A DNA stretch of 61,007 bases from Anaerolineales bacterium. GTDB lineage: Bacteria; Chloroflexota; Anaerolineae; Anaerolineales; UBA6663. The notes beneath the pieces were generated by a model that did no database searches, was not told where the DNA came from, and worked only from the letters and a program-made list of their open reading frames with translations. Position 1 is the first letter of the stretch; the number at the start of each line of letters is the position of its first letter. Made by a program: the position numbers and the translations under genes. Positions 19,124 to 28,524 of the stretch are shown piece by piece. The stretch lies in assembly GCA_016789175.1 (NCBI GenBank), contig JAEURK010000384.1, forward strand, positions 1 through 61,007, in the 5' to 3' direction.

Positions 19124-20476
19124 TCAGCGGGTCACAAAGCCGTCGGTGATCGCCAGCGCTTCGTTGATGATCGCGAAGACCTCGCGCAACTCGGCCTCGG
19201 TGACCGAGAGCGGCGGATTGGTGTGCAACAGGTTGCGCCAGGTGAAGGCGTAGATGCCCTTCTCTTTGAGGAACCCACCGAGTTTGGCCATCTCCGGGCT
19301 GGTGCCCAGATACGGGCCCATCGGCTCCTTGGTCTCGCGGTTCTTGACCAGCTCGATCGCGCCGAACAGGCCGATGTTCCGCACGTCGCCGACTGACGGG
19401 TGTTCGGCCATCAACTCGGCCATCAACTCGCCCATCACCTTGCCCATCCGGGCGCTATTGCCGACCAGGTCGTCCTCCTTGAGCACCCGCAGGTTGGCCA
19501 CGGCCGCCGCCAGGCACATCGGATGGGCGCTATAGGTCAGCCCGCCGTAGAACACGTTCTTGTCGAAGTATTCGGCCACACGACCGTTGATGGCCACAGC
19601 CCCGAGCGGCATATAGGCCGAGGTCAGGCCCTTGGCCATGGTGATGATGTCAGGCTTGACGCCCCAGTGGTCGGAGGCGAACCAGGCGCCGGTGCGCCCG
19701 AGCCCGGCCATGACCTCGTCGCACACCAGCAGGATCCCGTGTTTGTCGCAGATCTCGCGCAGGCCCTGCAGATAGCCGTCCGGCGGGATGATGATGCCAT
19801 TCGTGCCCGTCACGGTCTCGATGAAGATCGCGGCCACGGTGTGCGGGCCCTCGTACATCAGGATCTCCTCGACCTGGTCGAGGCAGCGGCGCGCAAAGAC
19901 GGCGTCGCTATCGCCCTCGTGATACAGCGGGCTCCGGTACTTGTACGGGTCGAACATGCGCACCACACCCGGGATGCCGGGCTCGTTCGCCCAGCGGCGA
20001 TGATCACCGGTCAGCGTGATCGCGCCCGAGGTCGCGCCGTGATACGCCCGGTAGCGGGTCAGGATCTTCTGCCGGCCGGTGACGGCCCGCGCCATCTTGA
20101 TCGCGTTCTCGTTCGCCTCGGCGCCGCCAAGCACAAAGAAGAACTTGTCGAGCCCGTCCGGCGTCACTTCGGCCAGTTCGCGCCCCAGCTCGGCGCGCAC
20201 CCGGGTGGCCATGCTCGGCCCGGCGTAGACGAGCTCGTCGGCCTGGGCCTTGATCGCATCGATCACGCGCTGATCCCCGTGGCCGATGTTGACGCACATC
20301 AGCTGTGAGTTCAGATCGAAATAGCGCTTGCCGTTCGCGTCCCAGAAGTACACGCCTTTGGCGTGCGACATCGGGATCGGCACGACGGCGCCCTGAGCGG
20401 ACCACGAGAAGAAGCTGTGCTCGCGCGTCAGCGCGACCATCTCATCCGCGGTGAAGTTAGGAAGATCGAAGCTCAT
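19124..20476 (-). CDS. Class III aminotransferase (PLP)
   Basis: 450 residues. Fold-type I aminotransferase of the omega/class III group. The PLP-binding Lys282 lies in TMAKGLTSAY, Asp253 in CDEVMAGLGRTG pairs with the pyridine nitrogen, and GGAEANENAIK near 118-127 holds the phosphate. Class III members use omega-amino donors such as beta-alanine, GABA, putrescine or taurine; the substrate cannot be chosen here. An AAGGAA ribosome site precedes the ATG and it is 16 bp behind the DUF4013 gene, at the end of a long minus-strand run. Confidence 0.88.
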   Translation of the reverse strand: MSFDLPNFTADEMVALTREHSFFSWSAQGAVVPIPMSHAKGVYFWDANGKRYFDLNSQLMCVNIGHGDQRVIDAIKAQADELVYAGPSMATRVRAELGRELAEVTPDGLDKFFFVLGGAEANENAIKMARAVTGRQKILTRYRAYHGATSGAITLTGDHRRWANEPGIPGVVRMFDPYKYRSPLYHEGDSDAVFARRCLDQVEEILMYEGPHTVAAIFIETVTGTNGIIIPPDGYLQGLREICDKHGILLVCDEVMAGLGRTGAWFASDHWGVKPDIITMAKGLTSAYMPLGAVAINGRVAEYFDKNVFYGGLTYSAHPMCLAAAVANLRVLKEDDLVGNSARMGKVMGELMAELMAEHPSVGDVRNIGLFGAIELVKNRETKEPMGPYLGTSPEMAKLGGFLKEKGIYAFTWRNLLHTNPPLSVTEAELREVFAIINEALAITDGFVTR

Positions 20477-20492
20477 GGGTTTCCTTCCGTCG

Positions 20493-21284
20493 TCAGGGCT
20501 GCAGCGCGGTCACGGCGCCAGCGCCCGGGGCAAGACCGAGCTTGAGGCTCGCGCTGCGGTACGCCTGCGCGAAGACGACCTCGCTGATCAGAACCGAATA
20601 AACCATGTACACGATCATGATAAAAGGCATAACGAAGCACAACACGATCGTGGCCATCGCAAAGCTCATCGCAACGTTGACGATCAGGCCGATGCCCAGC
20701 AAGACCAGGTAGCCGATCGCCCAGGCGCCGAGATCGGCGCGCAGCAACGCCCACCACTCGCGAAACCGAAACATGGCGCCGAAATCGCCCGTCAACGCCA
20801 CGTGCATGCTGGGCACGGGCAGGATCAGGGCCAGGGCGAGCATCAGCGGGATCGCGGCCAGAATCAATGTCAGGCCCCCCATCGAACTCACCACCGCGAT
20901 CAAAGCGCCGATGTCCTCCGTGTCCCGCCCGCCTGTCGCGCCGATCACGCCGCCGCCCACGGCGCCGCCGAACATCACGCCATAGCCGAGCACAAACACA
21001 AGGGTGACCGGCAAGGCCATCACAAAGCGGGCCGCGCTCACCTTGAACCCGTCGACCAGATAGGTCGTCCAGTCGGTCCAGGCCGGTAATTCGGGATCGC
21101 GGCCCTCGACCGCCACCTGGCGCGCGATCTGGATGGCGTAACCCGTCAGGATCAGCCAGGGCAGGATCGGCACGACCCAGCCCGACAAAGCCACGAGGGC
21201 GGCGATGCCGAGCCGCGTTTGCCAATCCCGTCCGCGAAACGGAAAGCCCAACAGCTTCTGGAGATGATCGCTTGTGAGGTTCAT
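20493..21284 (-). CDS. DUF4013 membrane protein
   Basis: 263 residues with about six hydrophobic segments. The pattern fits DUF4013: early helices, then ELPAWTDWTTYLVDGFKV near residue 70, Gly-rich membrane spans and a conserved FREWWALLRADLGAW segment followed by two long helices. The domain has no known function. It sits tightly before the aminotransferase gene. Confidence 0.82.
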   Translation of the reverse strand: MNLTSDHLQKLLGFPFRGRDWQTRLGIAALVALSGWVVPILPWLILTGYAIQIARQVAVEGRDPELPAWTDWTTYLVDGFKVSAARFVMALPVTLVFVLGYGVMFGGAVGGGVIGATGGRDTEDIGALIAVVSSMGGLTLILAAIPLMLALALILPVPSMHVALTGDFGAMFRFREWWALLRADLGAWAIGYLVLLGIGLIVNVAMSFAMATIVLCFVMPFIMIVYMVYSVLISEVVFAQAYRSASLKLGLAPGAGAVTALQP

Positions 21285-21340
21285 AACCTGAGGTAGCGCC
21301 AGTGTAGCATCGGGCCGCCTGAAGCGTCAAACCGCGCGGC

Positions 21341-21661
21341 TCAAGGCGGAAATTCGAACCCCCAGCGGGTTGAGATCCCAAACCGGGAAGCGGGCCACGG
21401 CACCTGAACGCACGCCCGCGAACGCCAGCCCTGCATCCACGGCGTCAGGCTGGAGCAAATCCAGCAGGCGTCGAGCGAGGCCCCGACCTGGATTTTGGGC
21501 AAGCTCCGCGCCCCGACACAGACCTGGGCCTGGACGATCGGGGGCACGCCTGACACGGATGGGTTCTGGACCGGCCAGAAGAGCAGCGCCGCCGTCAACG
21601 TGCCGCAGCAGGCGACGAGCACGGATACGCCAATCAGCGCGACCCGCCGAGAGCGTTTCAT
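21341..21661 (-). CDS. Small exported protein of unknown function
   Basis: 106 residues from ATG 21661. A basic start and a hydrophobic segment (about 7-27) form a signal or anchor. The rest contains four Cys residues, in VCVGA, ACWICSS and ACVQV, that could form disulfides outside the cell. Longer upstream starts would overlap the preceding gene heavily. I do not recognise the family and the coding call rests on frame and spacing, so it is moderate. Confidence 0.4.
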   Translation of the reverse strand: MKRSRRVALIGVSVLVACCGTLTAALLFWPVQNPSVSGVPPIVQAQVCVGARSLPKIQVGASLDACWICSSLTPWMQGWRSRACVQVPWPASRFGISTRWGFEFPP

Positions 21662-21668
21662 CCCGACA

Positions 21669-22214
21669 TTATCCCGCACCCCCACCCCGTGCACGCGCCA
21701 GCCCGCTCCAATCGAACGGGGTCGGCGGGAACGGAGATCGAGGGGTGTAACCGTCCGCGCGCTCACGCAACGCCCGCCAGAGCGCCTGGCGCTCAACGGG
21801 CGCCGAGACCTTGAGCTGTCGCAACGTCCGGGCGGTGAGCAGGCGTCGACCCGTGGTGTAGAGAAAGGTCAGCCGGGGCCAGGCCCCGTCGACGAGCGGC
21901 GTCGGCAGCGGTTCGAGCGGGCCAAGCTGGAGCTTGTAGTAGGCTTCATGGGCGCGCGGATGGTCGGGCTGGTCATGGAGCAGAGCCGCGCGGGTGGCCA
22001 GCTCGTGGCCCAACACTGGCGCGACCGCGTAGATCCCGGCCGGGCCGGGGCCACAGCGGGCCGTCTGATAGAACGCCAGCCAGTCGACCATCACCATCTT
22101 CGGCGCGCGGCGCACCGGGATGCGATACCACCCCAGCACCCGCGCGATCTCAAGATCCTGCATGCGCGGCACCACTGCCACGAGGATCAGGTCCTCGGTG
22201 TGCATATCCAACAT
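21669..22214 (-). CDS. Conserved-looking protein of unknown function
   Basis: 181 residues from ATG 22214, which has AGAGGGGG at good spacing; the longer open frame upstream reads into the D-aminopeptidase gene region and is not needed. The protein is soluble. It has an early LGWYRIPVRRAPKMVMVDWLAFYQ segment and a later YYKLQLGPLEPL ... FLYTTGRRLLTA segment, with a Pro/Arg-rich C-terminus. I have seen this kind of pattern in unannotated proteins but cannot name a domain. It lies 7 bp before the small exported protein gene. Confidence 0.55.
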   Translation of the reverse strand: MLDMHTEDLILVAVVPRMQDLEIARVLGWYRIPVRRAPKMVMVDWLAFYQTARCGPGPAGIYAVAPVLGHELATRAALLHDQPDHPRAHEAYYKLQLGPLEPLPTPLVDGAWPRLTFLYTTGRRLLTARTLRQLKVSAPVERQALWRALRERADGYTPRSPFPPTPFDWSGLARARGGGAG

Positions 22215-22290
22215 CAGTTCCCCCTCTTTGCGCCGGCGAAGCCGACGGTCCCAGCGCAATGCGCCGGGCCCTTTGGTCATGCCAAAGGCG

Positions 22291-23124
22291 CTATCCGCGC
22301 CCCAACCCCACCATCGCCCGGAAGGCTCGATAGGCCACCATTGCGTCAGGCGCCGAATAGGCCAGGCGCGTTCCTGAGCGCCGCTCGGTGCCGGGCACGA
22401 GGAAAGCACGCTCGGCCTGTTCCGGGTAGTAGAACTCCACCTCGAGCGCGATCGGCGTCGCGACACCCCAAGGGGCCGGCGCCTGACCGGCCTTGAGCTT
22501 GCTCACGCCGCGCGCCACCGCGCTGCAGATTCGCTCGCGCGACTCGCCCAGCGGCAGGCATTCCGCGGCGTACCGACCGGTCGCCTGCTTCACGACCGCG
22601 ACTTCAAGCGCCGGCCCGAGCAGGCTCTGCGCCTCGAGACAGGCGACCCGATCGCCCGTCAAAGCGACCACCGGCAGGCCGAAGTAGGCGCCCACGGCAG
22701 CGTTGAGCCCGATCTCGCCGACCGCCTGGCCGTTGAGCCAGACCCCGGCCACGGTCACATGCGACCAGGTATGGCACAGGATCGCTTTCTTCGCCCCGGC
22801 CATAGCATGGTAGCCGACGAAGACCAGGGCGTCATAGGGCGGCTGATCATCGATGCCCGACAACATGCCATGCGGCGACGGGCTGCCCGAGTGCAGCCGT
22901 GCGCGGCTGTCCAGGCCCTCGATCAGCAGATTGCGGCCGTGGTTGTGGGCATCGGCCACAGTCACGTCTTCGGCTCCGCCGACGAACGCGCCGTTGATCG
23001 CGGCGTTGACGTCACCGAGCATCAACTGGCGACCGCCGGCGTAATCGGGCTTGTCTGACAGCACCTGGCCCCAATCGACGATACCCGAGATGCCTTCCAT
23101 GTCGGCCGAGATCAAGATACGCAT
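22291..23124 (-). CDS. M55-family D-aminopeptidase (DppA-like)
   Basis: 277 residues. Family residues line up with B. subtilis DppA: Asp8 and Glu10 in ISADMEGISG, His60 in ADAHNHG, His106 in FVGYHAM, His118 in LCHTW and Glu137, together giving the zinc site and active site. DppA removes N-terminal D-amino acids from peptides, as expected in peptidoglycan-peptide recycling or D-peptide use. It follows the nucleoside permease on the same strand after a hairpin, so it may be separately controlled. Confidence 0.93.
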   Translation of the reverse strand: MRILISADMEGISGIVDWGQVLSDKPDYAGGRQLMLGDVNAAINGAFVGGAEDVTVADAHNHGRNLLIEGLDSRARLHSGSPSPHGMLSGIDDQPPYDALVFVGYHAMAGAKKAILCHTWSHVTVAGVWLNGQAVGEIGLNAAVGAYFGLPVVALTGDRVACLEAQSLLGPALEVAVVKQATGRYAAECLPLGESRERICSAVARGVSKLKAGQAPAPWGVATPIALEVEFYYPEQAERAFLVPGTERRSGTRLAYSAPDAMVAYRAFRAMVGLGRG

Positions 23125-23206
23125 AAAGTTGTGATCCGATGAACTGGTGATTCAGCGACCGAGGGGGTGCCGCTGTTGAGGCGATGATACCACGTGATAC
23201 CGGAGG

Positions 23207-23242
23207 GTGAAGAGCGAGGAGCGCACGCTCCTCGCCCTTCAC
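23207..23242 (-). terminator. Hairpin after the ABC permease operon
   Basis: 17-nt arms GTGAAG(A/G)GCGAGGAGCG paired with one mismatch, almost no loop. It lies between the second permease stop and the D-aminopeptidase start. No clear T-run. Confidence 0.45.
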
Positions 23243-23246
23243 TCGC

Positions 23247-24215
23247 CTACCGCCCTCGTTCGCCGCGTACGTAGGGCACGCCCAGGGCGGCCGGCGCGCC
23301 GAGGCGTTGCCGCATAGCCTGGCGCGAACCCAGAACCAGCACGACGATCGTGAAGGCATAGGGCAACATGGCCAGGAAGAAGCCGTAGTAGGGGTTATAG
23401 AAGAACGGGTTGTCCATCCCAAACAACACGGCCGGCGCCTGGATGTCGAGGATGAGTCGGCGCAGCGCGCCAAAGGCATAGGAGCCGAACGCCGCGCGCC
23501 ACGGATCCCATTGGGCAAAGATCACCAGACCAACCGCGATCCAGCCCTGGCCCGACGTGGTGAGCTCACTGAACCAACCCGGCGACACCGCCAGGCTGAT
23601 CGTGCCGCCCGCCAGGCCGGCGAGCGCCCCACCCAACACCACGTAGCCGTAGCGCAGGGCATACACCGGGATGCCCATGGCGTCGGCGGCGGTCGGGTTC
23701 TCGCCCACCGCTCTCAGGTGCAGGCCGGGCCGCGTGTAATTGATGTAATACCAGGCCAACGGCAGCATCACATAGCCGACGTAAACCATCACGCTCTGGT
23801 CGTCAAAGAAGATCGGCCCGATCCATGGGATCGCGGCCAGGCCCGGAATGGAGAAGCGGGGCAGAAGGTTAATCGCGCCGGCTTTGCTCAGACCCTCGCC
23901 CAACACCAGGCTGAGCCCGGTGCCCAGAAAGGTCAGAGCCAGACCGCTGACGACCTGGTCAGCCTGAAAATGAATCGTGACAACGCCATGCAACAGCGCC
24001 AGCAGCGCGGCCGCGACCATTGCCATGATCAGGCCGAGCCAGCCGTTCCCGGTCGACACCGTGACGCTGAAAGCCGCCATCGCGCCGATCAACATCATGC
24101 CTTCGACGCCGAGGTTCATCACGCCCGCGCGCTCGTTGAAGATCGCGCCCAGCGTGGCGAAGAGCAGGACTGTGCCGCTGGCGATGCCGGCATGCAAAAT
24201 GATGATGGGATCCAT
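23247..24215 (-). CDS. ABC nucleoside transporter permease (NupQ/YufQ type)
   Basis: 322 residues with about ten hydrophobic segments, BPD_transp_2 family. It forms the membrane channel with the other permease and takes nucleosides from the lipoprotein receptor. Typical spans are VMNLGVEGMMLIGAM near residue 32 and a conserved GENP(T)AADAMGIPV loop near 175, where the ATPase docks. GGGAGG precedes the ATG. It is separated from the first permease by 281 bp of tandem repeat, which is odd inside such an operon. Confidence 0.9.
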   Translation of the reverse strand: MDPIIILHAGIASGTVLLFATLGAIFNERAGVMNLGVEGMMLIGAMAAFSVTVSTGNGWLGLIMAMVAAALLALLHGVVTIHFQADQVVSGLALTFLGTGLSLVLGEGLSKAGAINLLPRFSIPGLAAIPWIGPIFFDDQSVMVYVGYVMLPLAWYYINYTRPGLHLRAVGENPTAADAMGIPVYALRYGYVVLGGALAGLAGGTISLAVSPGWFSELTTSGQGWIAVGLVIFAQWDPWRAAFGSYAFGALRRLILDIQAPAVLFGMDNPFFYNPYYGFFLAMLPYAFTIVVLVLGSRQAMRQRLGAPAALGVPYVRGERGR

Positions 24216-24295
24216 GAACCTCCCTCATGATACCGAAATAACGCCGCCCGGGCGCCCGGGCGGGCGGGCGGGCGGCCACAAGGGCCGCCCCCACG

Positions 24296-24401
24296 CGCCG
24301 CCCCGACTCGCCGCCCCGACTCGCCGCCCCGACGCGCCGCCCCGACCGGCCGCCGCCCCGACTCGCCGCCCCGACGCGCTGCCCCGACCGGCCGCCGCCC
24401 C
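24296..24401. repeat. 13-bp GC-rich tandem repeat inside the ABC operon
   Basis: Units of CGCCGCCCCGACT and one-base variants run from 24296 in two blocks (four units, then three), with GGC linkers at 24348-24350 and about 24390-24392. The flanks contain a 20-bp perfect palindrome at 24442-24461 with a GCATGC centre. Coding frames through the repeat are low-complexity and not credible genes. Confidence 0.7.
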
Positions 24402-24496
24402 AAGGCTCTCTCCCCGGCGACACCTCTACCCCGTGTCGTACGGGCGACGCATGCGTCGCCCCGGCCGCCCGGCGGGCGCGGCCACCAGGGCCGCCC

Positions 24497-25603
24497 CTAC
24501 GCCCGCGCGATGCGAACGCGATACCGCAACAGCACATCGCTGGCGATCAACATGAACAGGATAATGCCCTGGATCAAGCGCGGCACACCGGCCGGCTGGA
24601 TCTCGCGCCCGGCCAGGATCAGACCGCCGAACAACACCGACACCAGGATGACCACGATCGGATTGAGCTTGGCCAGCCAGGCGATGATGATGCCCGTGAA
24701 GCCATAACCCGACGAGATCGCGCCTTGCAATCGATGCACCACGCCCGATATTTCGGACATACCGGCCAGACCGGCCAGGGCCCCGGAGGTCACCAGCACC
24801 AACACCGAGTTCTTGACGATGTCGATGCCCGCATACTCCGCCGCGCGCGGGTTGTCGCCGATCAGCCGGATCTCATATCCCCAGCGGCTGCGATACAGGA
24901 TGTACCAGACGATCACAACCGCAATCAGCGCGAAAACCAAACCGAAGTGCGTGGTCAGGCCGCGAAAGAGCGGGACCTCTTTGGCATAGTCGCCCAGCTT
25001 GGGCAACCAGGCCATCTTCGGAAAGACCTTGCTCATCTGAAAGCCGCTGTCGCTCCACACGCCAAAAACGAAATAGTTCACCAGCTGGATGGCGATGTAA
25101 TTCATCATCAACGTGCTGATGATCTCGCTGACCTTGAGCTTCGCCTTGAGCAGGCCGGGGATCAAACCCCAAAACGCGCCGGCCGCGATGCCGGCCAACG
25201 CCATGATGCCGAGCGCAATCGGCTGCGGTGTGCCCTCCGGCACCCAACCGGCCAGGATGACCGCGCTGGCGCCGAGCGCGCCCATGTAAAACTGGCCCTC
25301 GGCGCCGATGTTCCAAAGCTTCATCCGAAACGCCAGTGAACAAGCCAGCCCCACCAGGATCAGGGGTGTGGCGATCACGAGCGTGTCCGAAAAGACGCCC
25401 AGGTTTCCAAAGGCGGCCCTGGCGATATGCGCGTAGATCGCCAACGGGTCGCCGCCGACGGCCGCGATCACGCCGCCGCCCAGGATCAGCGCCACAACGA
25501 TCGCGCCGACCGAGACGACCGGGCTAAGCCAGCGCGGCGTGTACAGGCGCGGCTCGATGATGAGCTTGGGGCCGGATCGAGGGTGTGCTGCAGTCGTTGC
25601 CAC
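24497..25603 (-). CDS. ABC nucleoside transporter permease (NupP/YufP type)
   Basis: 368 residues, GTG start, six bases after the ATPase stop, so coupled to it. About ten hydrophobic segments of the BPD_transp_2 family; the loop LWNIGAEGQFYMGALGAS near residue 95 and IGDNPRAAEYAGI near 230 match the cytoplasmic coupling region of nucleoside permeases. Partner of the NupQ-type permease downstream. Confidence 0.9.
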   Translation of the reverse strand: MATTAAHPRSGPKLIIEPRLYTPRWLSPVVSVGAIVVALILGGGVIAAVGGDPLAIYAHIARAAFGNLGVFSDTLVIATPLILVGLACSLAFRMKLWNIGAEGQFYMGALGASAVILAGWVPEGTPQPIALGIMALAGIAAGAFWGLIPGLLKAKLKVSEIISTLMMNYIAIQLVNYFVFGVWSDSGFQMSKVFPKMAWLPKLGDYAKEVPLFRGLTTHFGLVFALIAVVIVWYILYRSRWGYEIRLIGDNPRAAEYAGIDIVKNSVLVLVTSGALAGLAGMSEISGVVHRLQGAISSGYGFTGIIIAWLAKLNPIVVILVSVLFGGLILAGREIQPAGVPRLIQGIILFMLIASDVLLRYRVRIARA

Positions 25604-25609
25604 TTGGCC

Positions 25610-27142
25610 TCACTTGGCGTCGGGTTTGGATGCCCGGCCACCGCCGGTCATGAGCAGACCGATATGCTCGGCATCGCCGTCGGTCACTTCGCCCGCGATC
25701 TCGCCCTCGTACATGACCAGGATGCGATCGCTAAGCGCGAGCAATTCTTCAAGCTCTTCGGACGAGAGCAGAATAGCGGCTCCCGCCTCGCGCTGTGCCA
25801 GGAGCAGCCGCTGCACACCTTCGATCGCGCCGACGTCGAGCCCGCGCGTCGGCTGCATGGCGATCAGAAGCGTCGGCTCCTGCGACAACTCGCGCGAGAG
25901 GATGGCCCGCTGCAAGTTGCCACCGGAGAGCAAGCGCGCCTCGGTATCAACGTTCGGCGCCAGGATGCTGTAGGCGGTTTTCAGTTCCTCGGCCCGTTGC
26001 CGGGCCCTGGCGTAGTTGAGCGACCAGCCGTTGGCGAGCGGCGCCTTGCGGTAGCTCTTCATGATCACGTTGTCGGTGATGCTCAGGTTCGGGGCCGACC
26101 CGACATGCGTGCGATCCTCGGGTACGTGCGCCACGCGGTGCCGGATCGCGTCAAGCGGTGAGTGATTGGTGACGTCGTCGCCCTGGACGTGTACGCGACC
26201 GGCTGTGCTGCGCCGCAAACCGGTCAGCACTTCGGCCAGTTCGCTCTGACCGTTGCCGGCCACGCCGGCTAACCCGACGATCTCGCCCGCGCGCACTTGA
26301 AACGAGACGTTTTTGAGCGCGGGCAGGCCCTTCGGGCCGGTCGCACTGATCCCGTCGACCGAGAGCACCACCTCACCCGGCGTTTGCGGCTTCTTCTCGA
26401 AGTCAAAAATCACGGACCGCCCGACCATGAGGCTGGCCAGCTCCGGGATGCTGGTCTCCGAAGCCTTGATCCCGGCCGCCGTGACCTTACCCTGGCGCAG
26501 CACGCTGACGCGATCGGCGACGCGCATCACCTCGTTCAGTTTGTGGCTGATGAACACGATCGATTTGCCGTCGGCCACCATGGCGCGCAGCGTCTGGAAC
26601 AGGCCGTCGATCTCCTGCGGCGCGAGCACGGCGGTCGGCTCGTCCATGATGAGCACTTCGACGCCGCGGTAAAGCATTTTCAGGATCTCGACCCGCTGTT
26701 GTTCGCCGACCGAAAGCTGCCAGACCTTGGCCGTCGGGGACACGGCCATGCCAAAGCGCTTGCCGATCTCGGTCATGCGTTTGTCGTACTCGGGCAGCCG
26801 CAGAAAGAAACGCGGCTCATCCAGGCCGAGCAGGATGTTTTCGGTGACGGTTTGCGACGGGATCAGGCTGAAGTGCTGGTGGATCATGCCGATGCCGCGG
26901 GACATGGCATCGCGCGGAGAATTGAAGCCGGCCGGCTTGCCACGCACGGCGATCGTGCCGGCCTCGGGCTTGTACAGCCCGGCCAGCACGCTCATCAGCG
27001 TGCTCTTGCCGGCGCCGTTCTCGCCCAACAGGGCGTGGATCTCACCGGCGCGCAGATCGAAATCCACCTGGTCATTCGCGAGGACGCCCGGAAAGCGCTT
27101 GACGATCCCGCGCATCTCAACGGCATTGACGACGTTGCTCAT
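25610..27142 (-). CDS. ABC nucleoside transporter ATP-binding protein (NupO/YufO type)
   Basis: 510 residues with two ATPase domains, as in the ribose/nucleoside class. First domain: Walker A GENGAGKST near 40, signature LSVGEQQR near 144, Walker B LIMDEP. Second domain: GLAGVAGNGQSEL near 285, with the degenerate loop usual for this class, then LSGGNLQRAIL and LLIAMQPTRGLD. It powers import of the ligand delivered by the BMP lipoprotein. ATG 27142 is the first good start; no strong ribosome site is visible before it. Confidence 0.92.
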   Translation of the reverse strand: MSNVVNAVEMRGIVKRFPGVLANDQVDFDLRAGEIHALLGENGAGKSTLMSVLAGLYKPEAGTIAVRGKPAGFNSPRDAMSRGIGMIHQHFSLIPSQTVTENILLGLDEPRFFLRLPEYDKRMTEIGKRFGMAVSPTAKVWQLSVGEQQRVEILKMLYRGVEVLIMDEPTAVLAPQEIDGLFQTLRAMVADGKSIVFISHKLNEVMRVADRVSVLRQGKVTAAGIKASETSIPELASLMVGRSVIFDFEKKPQTPGEVVLSVDGISATGPKGLPALKNVSFQVRAGEIVGLAGVAGNGQSELAEVLTGLRRSTAGRVHVQGDDVTNHSPLDAIRHRVAHVPEDRTHVGSAPNLSITDNVIMKSYRKAPLANGWSLNYARARQRAEELKTAYSILAPNVDTEARLLSGGNLQRAILSRELSQEPTLLIAMQPTRGLDVGAIEGVQRLLLAQREAGAAILLSSEELEELLALSDRILVMYEGEIAGEVTDGDAEHIGLLMTGGGRASKPDAK

Positions 27143-27230
27143 AGGCCCGTTCGATAAGACGAACGGGGTGCCCGTAGGTCGGGGCTGCGCCCTGCCCGCG
27201 GGACACCCCGCTCGTCGCGGATCCCTTGCT

Positions 27231-27256
27231 GGGTCAGGCCCGAACGGGCCTGACCC
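27231..27256 (-). terminator. 12-bp hairpin between receptor and ATPase genes
   Basis: Arms GGGTCAGGCCCG and CGGGCCTGACCC with a 2-nt centre, 27231-27256. A partial terminator here would give more receptor than transporter subunits, a common design, but no T-run is present. Confidence 0.45.
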
Positions 27257-27273
27257 GGTGTCCTCAAACCGCG

Positions 27274-28524
27274 TTACTGCAGCGGCGGCAGTTCGGCCGT
27301 GATGCCTTCCGCCCACCAGTACATGCCGACCGTGCACGGCACGTCGCCGCCCGCGAAGCAGTCGATGTCGATCTGCTCGATCTTGGCGCCGGCAGGCAGG
27401 ACTTCGTTGCCCTGGTTGTCCATGATCGGCCCGGCGAAGACGTCGAAGCGCGTGAACTCACCAGCCAACATCTTGGCCAGGGTGTCCTTGATCAACGCCA
27501 TGTCTTCCGCCGGAAGGCCTTCCATGCCCGCGGTCGGGGTCTGGCCTTCCATCAGGCCGTAGATGCCGAGCGAGCCGGAGTCGGCGTCGAAGTACTCGGA
27601 GCCCGCCACGTACGTGCCGGCCTGAACGGCCTTAGCGACGCGCGCGTACTCGGGACCCCAGTTCCAGTAGAGAGTCGTGAGACAACGCTCCTTGACGCAG
27701 TTGCCCGACCAGTCGTAGTTGATGCCCCACTTGTCGCCGCGCTCGGTGGCCACATCGGCCGTGGCCGGCGTATCGGCGCCGGTGAGGACGATGTACGCGC
27801 CGGCGTCGAACAGCGACGAGGCCGCTTCCTTCTCGACCACCGGATCGTGCCAGGTATTGATCCAACGGATATCAAGCGTGCAATCCGGGCAGGTCTGGCG
27901 CATACCGAGCGCGAAGGCGTTGCCGAGCCGGAGCTCTTCGGGGATCGGGAACGTGGCCAGATAACCCATCTTGGTCTGACCATCGGTCTTAGCGCGGCTG
28001 CCGGCCAGCATGCCGGCCACATACTTCATACTCTCCATCGCGCCGAACAGGTTGCCGAAGTTAGCGTTGTTCGTTTTGTAACCGCTGATGTGCACGAAGG
28101 TCTGGTCCGGGAACTCCTCGGCCACGGTCGCCATCGGGTCCATGTAGCCGAAGGACGTGCCGAAGATCAGATCGAAGCCCTTGCGCGCCAGGCTGCGATA
28201 GACCTGCTCGGCCTGAGCGCCTTCGGGCACCAACTCGATGTACGCGATGTGCGTGTTCTCGACGTTCTGCTCAACGTACTGCAGGCCTTCGTAGTGGGCC
28301 TGGCTCCAACCGCCATCGTCGTGGGGTCCGATCAGGACCATGGCGACGTTGAATTTGCCTTCGACGATCTCGGGGATCTGAAGCCCGCCAGTCTCGGCGG
28401 GCGCTTCCGTGGCAACCGGGGCTTCGGTGGCGGCCGGAGCGGGGGTAGCAGCCGGCGTACAGGCGGCTACCGCGAGCGCCACCACTGACAACAGACTGGT
28501 GCCGCGCCATAGCAGTTTCTTCAT
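27274..28524 (-). CDS. BMP-family nucleoside-binding lipoprotein (BmpA/Med type)
   Basis: 416 residues from ATG 28524 with AGGAGGAG nine bases before it. Signal peptide ending in ALAVAAC, lipobox Cys at residue 21, then a Thr/Pro/Ala linker. The mature protein has the BMP/Med fold: VAMVLIGPHDDGGW, an LIFGTSFGYMDP segment and later LTGADTPATADVA. It captures nucleosides outside the membrane and feeds the ABC importer. The receptor gene leads the operon, as in B. subtilis yufN. Confidence 0.93.
   Translation of the reverse strand: MKKLLWRGTSLLSVVALAVAACTPAATPAPAATEAPVATEAPAETGGLQIPEIVEGKFNVAMVLIGPHDDGGWSQAHYEGLQYVEQNVENTHIAYIELVPEGAQAEQVYRSLARKGFDLIFGTSFGYMDPMATVAEEFPDQTFVHISGYKTNNANFGNLFGAMESMKYVAGMLAGSRAKTDGQTKMGYLATFPIPEELRLGNAFALGMRQTCPDCTLDIRWINTWHDPVVEKEAASSLFDAGAYIVLTGADTPATADVATERGDKWGINYDWSGNCVKERCLTTLYWNWGPEYARVAKAVQAGTYVAGSEYFDADSGSLGIYGLMEGQTPTAGMEGLPAEDMALIKDTLAKMLAGEFTRFDVFAGPIMDNQGNEVLPAGAKIEQIDIDCFAGGDVPCTVGMYWWAEGITAELPPLQ

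Noticed and set aside
24119..24403. Arg/Gly-rich frame through the tandem repeat
   Set aside because: Its repeats are just the 13-bp DNA unit translated; no start signal.
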